From Glandiceps talaboti (Eukaryota; Hemichordata; Enteropneusta; Spengelidae): a stretch of DNA of 64,000 bases. Each line of letters starts with the position of its first letter. Positions within the stretch are counted from its first letter, which is position 1. The DNA lies in the NCBI RefSeq assembly GCF_964340395.1, contig NC_135552.1:17252694-17316693 (forward strand), in the 5' to 3' direction. Below are positions 59,001 through 64,000 of this stretch, piece after piece. The position numbers and the translations under genes were made by a program. The notes under the pieces are model-generated. The model saw nothing but the letters and a program-made list of their open reading frames with translations. It searched no databases and was not told where the DNA came from.

Positions 59001-60329
59001 TAAATGAATTTGCATCTTTTTAATTACATTCCTATTATGAAAGCTAGATTGTTCAGTCTTCATACCTTCACACTGTACAATTTACTGGCAATTTCACTGA
59101 TGTACAGACAAAGTTTGCAGGAACAAGTAAAATGTTTTTTTGATCCTTATTGAAGTCATTCAAGATACCGGGTACATCATTTACAGATTACATTTATGAA
59201 TTGTACTACCACATTTCCTCACATGATATAGTTTATTTCTGACTGCCTCCATAATCCATGATATTGCTGCTACATACTGAAACAACAACGCAAACTCCAT
59301 ATGTTCCGTTTTCTATATTTATTATTCAAATTATTGGGTTTATCCTATTTATTTTTCTTCACGTTATTTTTGAAAGGCATTCATGTGATTTGACCCTTTA
59401 AAGCCTGACCCCCTATATCTAGAGTGTGACTGCATAGAGCTACAGAAACAAAGGGTTAGTTTGTTCGGAAAGGCTAGATTGATAGGGTCACTGGTTTTTG
59501 GTTTGCTTTTGTTTGTTTTAACAGGAACAGGCCTCTTTTTAGTATTTAAAATGAAGCTGTTTTATAATTTGATAAATTCTGTTCTAACAACACTGCAGGG
59601 CCCTTGCCTGCCATATGATGCACACACATGCACATACATACATACATACATACATACAGCAACAATATATAAAAGGGTGGGCTTAAACTTCAACAAAGTC
59701 ATTTGAATTTCACACTCAATGTCTATAGTATAAATCTGATTGTATCCACCCATTTTGGTTTATTACTTATATTAATTGGGCAAATTGTTTCTTTCATTCT
59801 TGTAGACAAGAGGTCATTATTGGCACCCCTCTTCACTTTGAGTGTGTCCCCATATTTGGTTAAATGCACAATTAATTCAGCCACCTCAAGTATTACATGG
59901 ATGTCAATACAACATATTTTATTCAAAACAATTTATACTGTTTATTGACAGCTTCACACCATTACACATGACAAAATTATAAAGTCATTTTCTTGTGATA
60001 TTTACAATACATTTCCATTAGGGCTATAAGCTTGATACATGTACACTCAAATAACATTACATTCTATATCAGTTTCTTGACCACTGTCACCATTGTTAAC
60101 AGATATCAATACATTCTACATCAGTTTATTGACCACTATCACCATTTTTAAAAGTCGTGTAGTATGCAAGTTTGAGTCTAGAGAATTATTTGTTGGTCAA
60201 ATTGTTTTACACTACATGAAACTCAACTGTATGATATGTATAGTCCTAATGTTACACCTATGTTGTAAAGACTGTCACAGAATTTATTATCTTTATCAAT
60301 AAATTTATGAATGTCAACAATATACCTTG

Positions 60330-60380
60330 GGTGTGTGTGTGTGTGAGAGAGAGAGAGAGACAGAGACAGAGAGAGAGAGA
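60330..60380. repeat. (GT)n-(GA)n tract
   Basis: Short compound dinucleotide tract with CAGAGA interruptions. Confidence 0.93.
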
Positions 60381-60807
60381 ATGCAATACTAAGGTTTGAT
60401 GCTTCAATTTGCACTATATATATACACATAATTAGTGTAACAGGGGTAGACAGTGTTTCATTCTTTGCTTGGTATATTTTGTTTTGAAGGGTGATACCAG
60501 TGTAGAAAATAAATCCTGATAAAAATCAACTATGATTCCATTTAATATTATGAAAGGTTACATTTCCCAAAATATTGTTCCACTGTCACAGAATATGTAC
60601 CTCAGAACTAAAGTCTGAAACTTTAAACTGTTACTTTATTCAAGAGAATCCAACCAATCCTCAGTTAAATTCCGGGGTCACCATTAGCATACATAATGGC
60701 TGCCAAATACTAGCTGTGCTAACGCTGTACAATGTATTGGGAGGGGTGGTGAGAATAAAAGATTGTCTGTTCCCTTGAAAACAAGATGGTGAACCTCTAC
60801 ATTTCTT

Positions 60808-60813
60808 TTTATT
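60808..60813 (-). terminator. Candidate BBS5 polyadenylation signal
   Basis: AATAAA on the minus strand (in AATAATAAAAAG) about 260 bp downstream of the BBS5 stop codon. A single hexamer in AT-rich sequence is weak evidence. Confidence 0.3.
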
Positions 60814-61071
60814 ATTTCAGGACCTATCTGTCATATGGCAAAGTTTGGTGAAGTTTGAATAGTATTGATTTTCAAAAAAATTTGGCTCCCAAGGTGCATT
60901 GTACCTTAAAGTACAATGCATGTACATTGCATTTTGCTTTAACAGAACTAATAAATATTTTGACTATTGTCACCCCATCTTTTTGTTACATGACTGGTAT
61001 AAAATTACTCTTTTAATGGTACATATACAGAGGCTAAGACTTTGAGGTAAAGAGTTCAGAATTTAGTACAT

Positions 61072-61209
61072 TCAGGATGACTTGTGGTCAATGACTTCCC
61101 ATAGTCCTGATAAGGTGAAACCATCTTTCAGCTTCTCTATTGCAAGTCCCAATTCTTCAGAATATACAGGTGGACGGTCTTTTTGTTTGTCTCCATCAGC
61201 AAAGTAGGC
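61072..61209 (-). CDS. BBS5: BBS5 terminal coding exon
   Basis: Begins [12 protein letters not shown] after acceptor ATACAG and ends [10 protein letters not shown] plus TGA at 61074-61072. The tail is five residues past the WEV motif that nearly ends the human protein. Confidence 0.94.
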   Translation of the reverse strand, partial: AYFADGDKQKDRPPVYSEELGLAIEKLKDGFTLSGLWEVIDHKSS

Positions 61210-63169
61210 CTGTATGGGGGAAAAAATCACACTTTTTACTAAAATAGTAACTTCATCTTGTTTTCCACCATACTAAATCATGACATACACAGTATAGTAA
61301 ATTAGCTCATTCTAAATGGATAAACATCATTTCTTACTGAAATCTTGGTAATATTTTATGTTCTTTTGACACTGATGTGGTACTTTCAACATAATATTTT
61401 GTTCTTTTGACACTGATGTGGTACTTTCAACATAATATTTTGTTCTTTTGATACTGATGTGGTACTTTCAATGTAATATTTTGTGTTCTTTTGACACTGA
61501 TGTGGTATTTTCAACATAATATTTTATTTTATGTTCTTTTGACACTGATGTTACGTATACAGTGGTACTTTCAACACAATTTTATAATAATATACATACA
61601 ACTATTTTTCTAATGACAATCAACTATTGGTGTTTTCTTAATCCCATTTTTCAAGTGAACTGTTATATCATATTTGGCATGTTAAATTACAGGAAGGTTC
61701 ATCTCCAAAACACCAATACCTCCACATATGAGCACTCAATTTATTTGGGTTTTTCTGCACTCTAGTTGCCCAGATATTTCTAAATAGTTGAGAGCTAGCA
61801 CTAATCTTACAAATGTAACCCTTATACCATCACATCAAAATACAATACAATGTTTGAATGAAATTACTTTTTGAATAACAAAAAAAAAACCTGTGCAAAT
61901 CACTAGAGACTAGCAAATCTGCATATACACAAATATGGTTGATTTCAATAGCTCCTTTTAGGTAATACCCATTTCAGGAGAGTACCCAGTGTACCCACAA
62001 CTTCCTACCTTTCACAATGATAATTGAGAAACAGCCACAACACAGATTAATAATTTGTTTATCTAGGGACTGCTAGGGAACCCCATCATCCTGATTATCA
62101 GTATGTACTTTGTACTTACTATTTGTCTTCATTCAGCCAAGAAAAATACGAGTGACCTTACAGGTGATGTGTTGTCACTACAAGTAACTAGACGAGTAGT
62201 CACAAACCCTTAAGGCCATAAGTGAATGAATGAATGAATGAATGAATGAATGAATGAATGAATGAATGAAGAAAAATTTGGGAGAGCAATATAACTATAC
62301 TTATTCAAGCAATGGTTTACAAAAATTGGGAAAAAATAATGGGCCTTGATTCATATTTCAAGAAACACAGAACCAGTAACGTAGACACTAAATTGCCGTG
62401 ATATAAATGACTCGGTATATATATCCATATTTTCTGTTCAAACCTGTATTGTGCATGGTATAATCAGTATTGTTCAATAAAACTGTCCTGTACTCACAGC
62501 AAAAGCATCTGATTGGTCATCATCATTCACAATCTCTACAGCATCAAAGACTGGTTCTACTGTTAGTTCTTCCAAATGTTGTGGTCTGTCTTCTGTCTCA
62601 TATTCCACACCAAAGATTGGATTAGCACTGTAAACGCGATGTAGACTCTGGATTTCTTTCACTACTTCTTGGAGTTTCTCTACAGGATCTATTCTGAAGC
62701 CTAGTACATAACCACCACTCTATCAAAAAAAAAATAGTAACATAGAATTATCGACTTGAAATGTTCTATGGATTGACTATGTTTAACTTTTCTTGCATTT
62801 GTGGAACAATAATTTCAAAACTGTATGCTTTACCTTGAATGTTAATTCAAAAGTTCATTTTGTAAAATTGATAGCTGACCTGAAGGTCATGGTCAAAGCT
62901 CATGCATATCTGATAATATAAAATGTATTAATTTTTGCTTAATATTACTGCCATTTGGCCAAATTTATTCAGGTAGCAAAAGTGAGCTGCAATGTATCAC
63001 CTTCAATCATATCAATCCACTCATTTTCTTTCACAGATTTCTCAGTTGCAAACAATCAACACTAAAGTCATTTTTTCAGCCAAAATTTGCATGGCATGAA
63101 CCTTACCTGTACTGATGTTTCTAAGACTAAGGCCAGACCAAATTTGGAGTCTCGGATCTTTACAGTCCT
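61072..63169 (-). CDS. BBS5: BBS5 (Bardet-Biedl syndrome 5 protein), last three coding exons
   Basis: BBS5 is a BBSome subunit with two PH-like domains that binds phosphoinositides and helps move membrane proteins to the primary cilium. Exons seen: 63169-63107 (21 codons), 62719-62498 (74 codons), 61209-61072 (45 codons and stop TGA), all phase 0 with GT-AG ends. They encode [59 protein letters not shown] and DAFA; then [20 protein letters not shown] and [20 protein letters not shown]. This closely follows the C-terminal 40% of human BBS5 as I recall it (about 341 residues): the end of the second PH-like domain and the conserved tail. The exon that should precede, ending near the PYLQI motif, was not found up to 64000, so the gene continues past the right edge. 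Confidence 0.95.
61360..61575. repeat. 41-48-bp minisatellite in BBS5 intron
   Basis: GTTCTTTTGACACTGATGTG recurs at 61360, 61401, 61442 (one change), 61485 and 61533; the period is 41 bp for the first units and then grows to 43 and 48 through AT insertions. Followed by TGGTACTTTCAACATAATAT in most units. Confidence 0.92.
62223..62270. repeat. (TGAA)n microsatellite
   Basis: About 12 units in the last BBS5 intron; same motif as at 32157. Confidence 0.96.
62498..62719 (-). CDS. BBS5: BBS5 penultimate coding exon
   Basis: Starts [12 protein letters not shown] after acceptor TTGATAG and ends DQSDAFA before donor GTGAGT. Covers the end of the second PH-like domain and the acidic linker. Confidence 0.94.
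63107..63169 (-). CDS. BBS5: BBS5 antepenultimate coding exon
   Basis: [20 protein letters not shown] then Q before donor GTAAGG; a 21-codon exon matching the [16 protein letters not shown] block of the family. Confidence 0.93.
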
Positions 63170-64000
63170 CTAAAGACAAAAGAAAAATAAGCAGAACATT
63201 AACTTGAGCATTTATTTCACAAAGAATACAACTGATTCATCACTGCTTCCAACTTTGTCTGAAATAAGTGATATTAATAATAATGTGTATTTATAATTTG
63301 CCTTTTCTCCTGAGAGTTCAAGGCACTCACAATTATTACCCCTGGCATGGACCATGGTGACACAACAGCCCTTTTATACTTCCTCTACTCTCTGGTGAAA
63401 GAAGACTTCAGAAGTGGCTCCAGGCAGTAAACCTGTTTTACCTCACTTGCACAGTTACAGAGAATATAGTCTGTTACAAACAGACAACATACACATCAAT
63501 CCAAGTTAATATTAATATCAAAATTGTTAATTTGACTTCAAAGTGAGTTCATATAATTCATTATACGTCACCTGTCACCAATCTCGCATTCTGATTGGTC
63601 GAGAGCCCTGCAGATACACAGGCGTATTTTTCACCAACAGCCGTATTTTTGCTTGTTGTATCACGTGATCACTGCACGTCCCCTTGTAAACAAATCTAGC
63701 AGACAACTAGAAATACAGCTATAACCAGCATTTCCAATGCCAAATTTGTTGTCAACCGAACAAAATATCACCGTTGTATAAATTGTAACAAGTCTTTGAA
63801 CTGTACTTTTCATGTTACAGGGAAAAAGCCAAAAATTCCACACAGAACGGCGAAAGTCCAGTGACGGCGAACTCGCGGTCGTCACGCGATCGTAAACATG
63901 AATTCCTAAATTTATGAAGGATATGAAAATTACCACCACAGAGGGTGCAGTTTTTGCCTAACTAGAACAAGAAAGCATATCACGAACATTTTTGTACATT
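63170..64000. other. BBS5 intron sequence at the right edge
   Basis: No exon recognised. 63570-63960 is richer in GC and reads like a dispersed repeat (TTCTGATTGGTCGAGAGCCC, GCGTATTTTTCACCAACAGC); not identified. Confidence 0.5.

Larger units (their letters stand above)
59000..61071. other. Intergenic region downstream of BBS5
   Basis: No gene recognised. Holds a short ACAT array at 59634-59657, duplicated AC-rich text near 60060-60150 (ATTCTACATCAGTTTATTGA), and the GT/GA tract at 60330. Open frames here are short and lack homology that I recognise. Confidence 0.65.

Noticed and set aside
63661-63939. 92-codon minus-strand frame as an upstream BBS5 exon
   Set aside because: It lacks the expected BBS5 sequence before KIRDSKFG and looks like part of a dispersed repeat.

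Overview
The window is an AT-rich, intron-rich, repeat-rich nuclear segment of an animal genome, most likely a marine invertebrate. Support comes from GT-AG spliced genes with clear metazoan homology (GABA-B receptor subunit 2 and the ciliary protein BBS5), long introns, many long microsatellites, non-LTR retrotransposon fragments and short fold-back elements. An invertebrate deuterostome (hemichordate, echinoderm or cephalochordate) would fit, but the sequence alone does not settle the phylum. All six protein genes I can model lie on the minus strand.

Layout. (1) 249-21974: a 16-exon gene for an 801-residue GABBR2-type class C GPCR, with signal peptide, venus-flytrap domain, seven membrane segments and a short tail. 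It has a 9.6 kb first intron full of simple repeats and MITE-like elements. (2) About 22.1-29.7 kb: intergenic, with a decayed non-LTR reverse transcriptase on the plus strand, a 5'-defective U1 snRNA-like sequence on the minus strand, and simple repeats. (3) About 29.7-59 kb: a tandem array of four intact five-exon genes (A-D) for type II membrane proteins with a GDP-fucose O-fucosyltransferase-like catalytic domain. The two right-hand copies sit in a direct duplication of about 7.4 kb (junction near 51.57 kb) that includes introns and AT-rich flanking repeats. Copy B has acquired two insertions: a 1.16 kb inverted-repeat element in intron 2 and a truncated non-LTR retrotransposon about 0.3 kb upstream of its start codon. 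(4) 61072-63169: the last three coding exons of BBS5; its 5' exons lie past the right edge.

The genes do not form one pathway: GABBR2 is a neuronal signalling receptor subunit, BBS5 belongs to the BBSome, and the fucosyltransferase-like genes form a locally expanded family. The most interesting structures are that tandem array, with its shared palindromic upstream block and altered nucleotide-sugar motif, and the U1-like locus whose 5'-splice-site-pairing end is missing. Exon models were built by hand from splice-site phase and from family comparisons recalled from memory; no alignment or database search was run.
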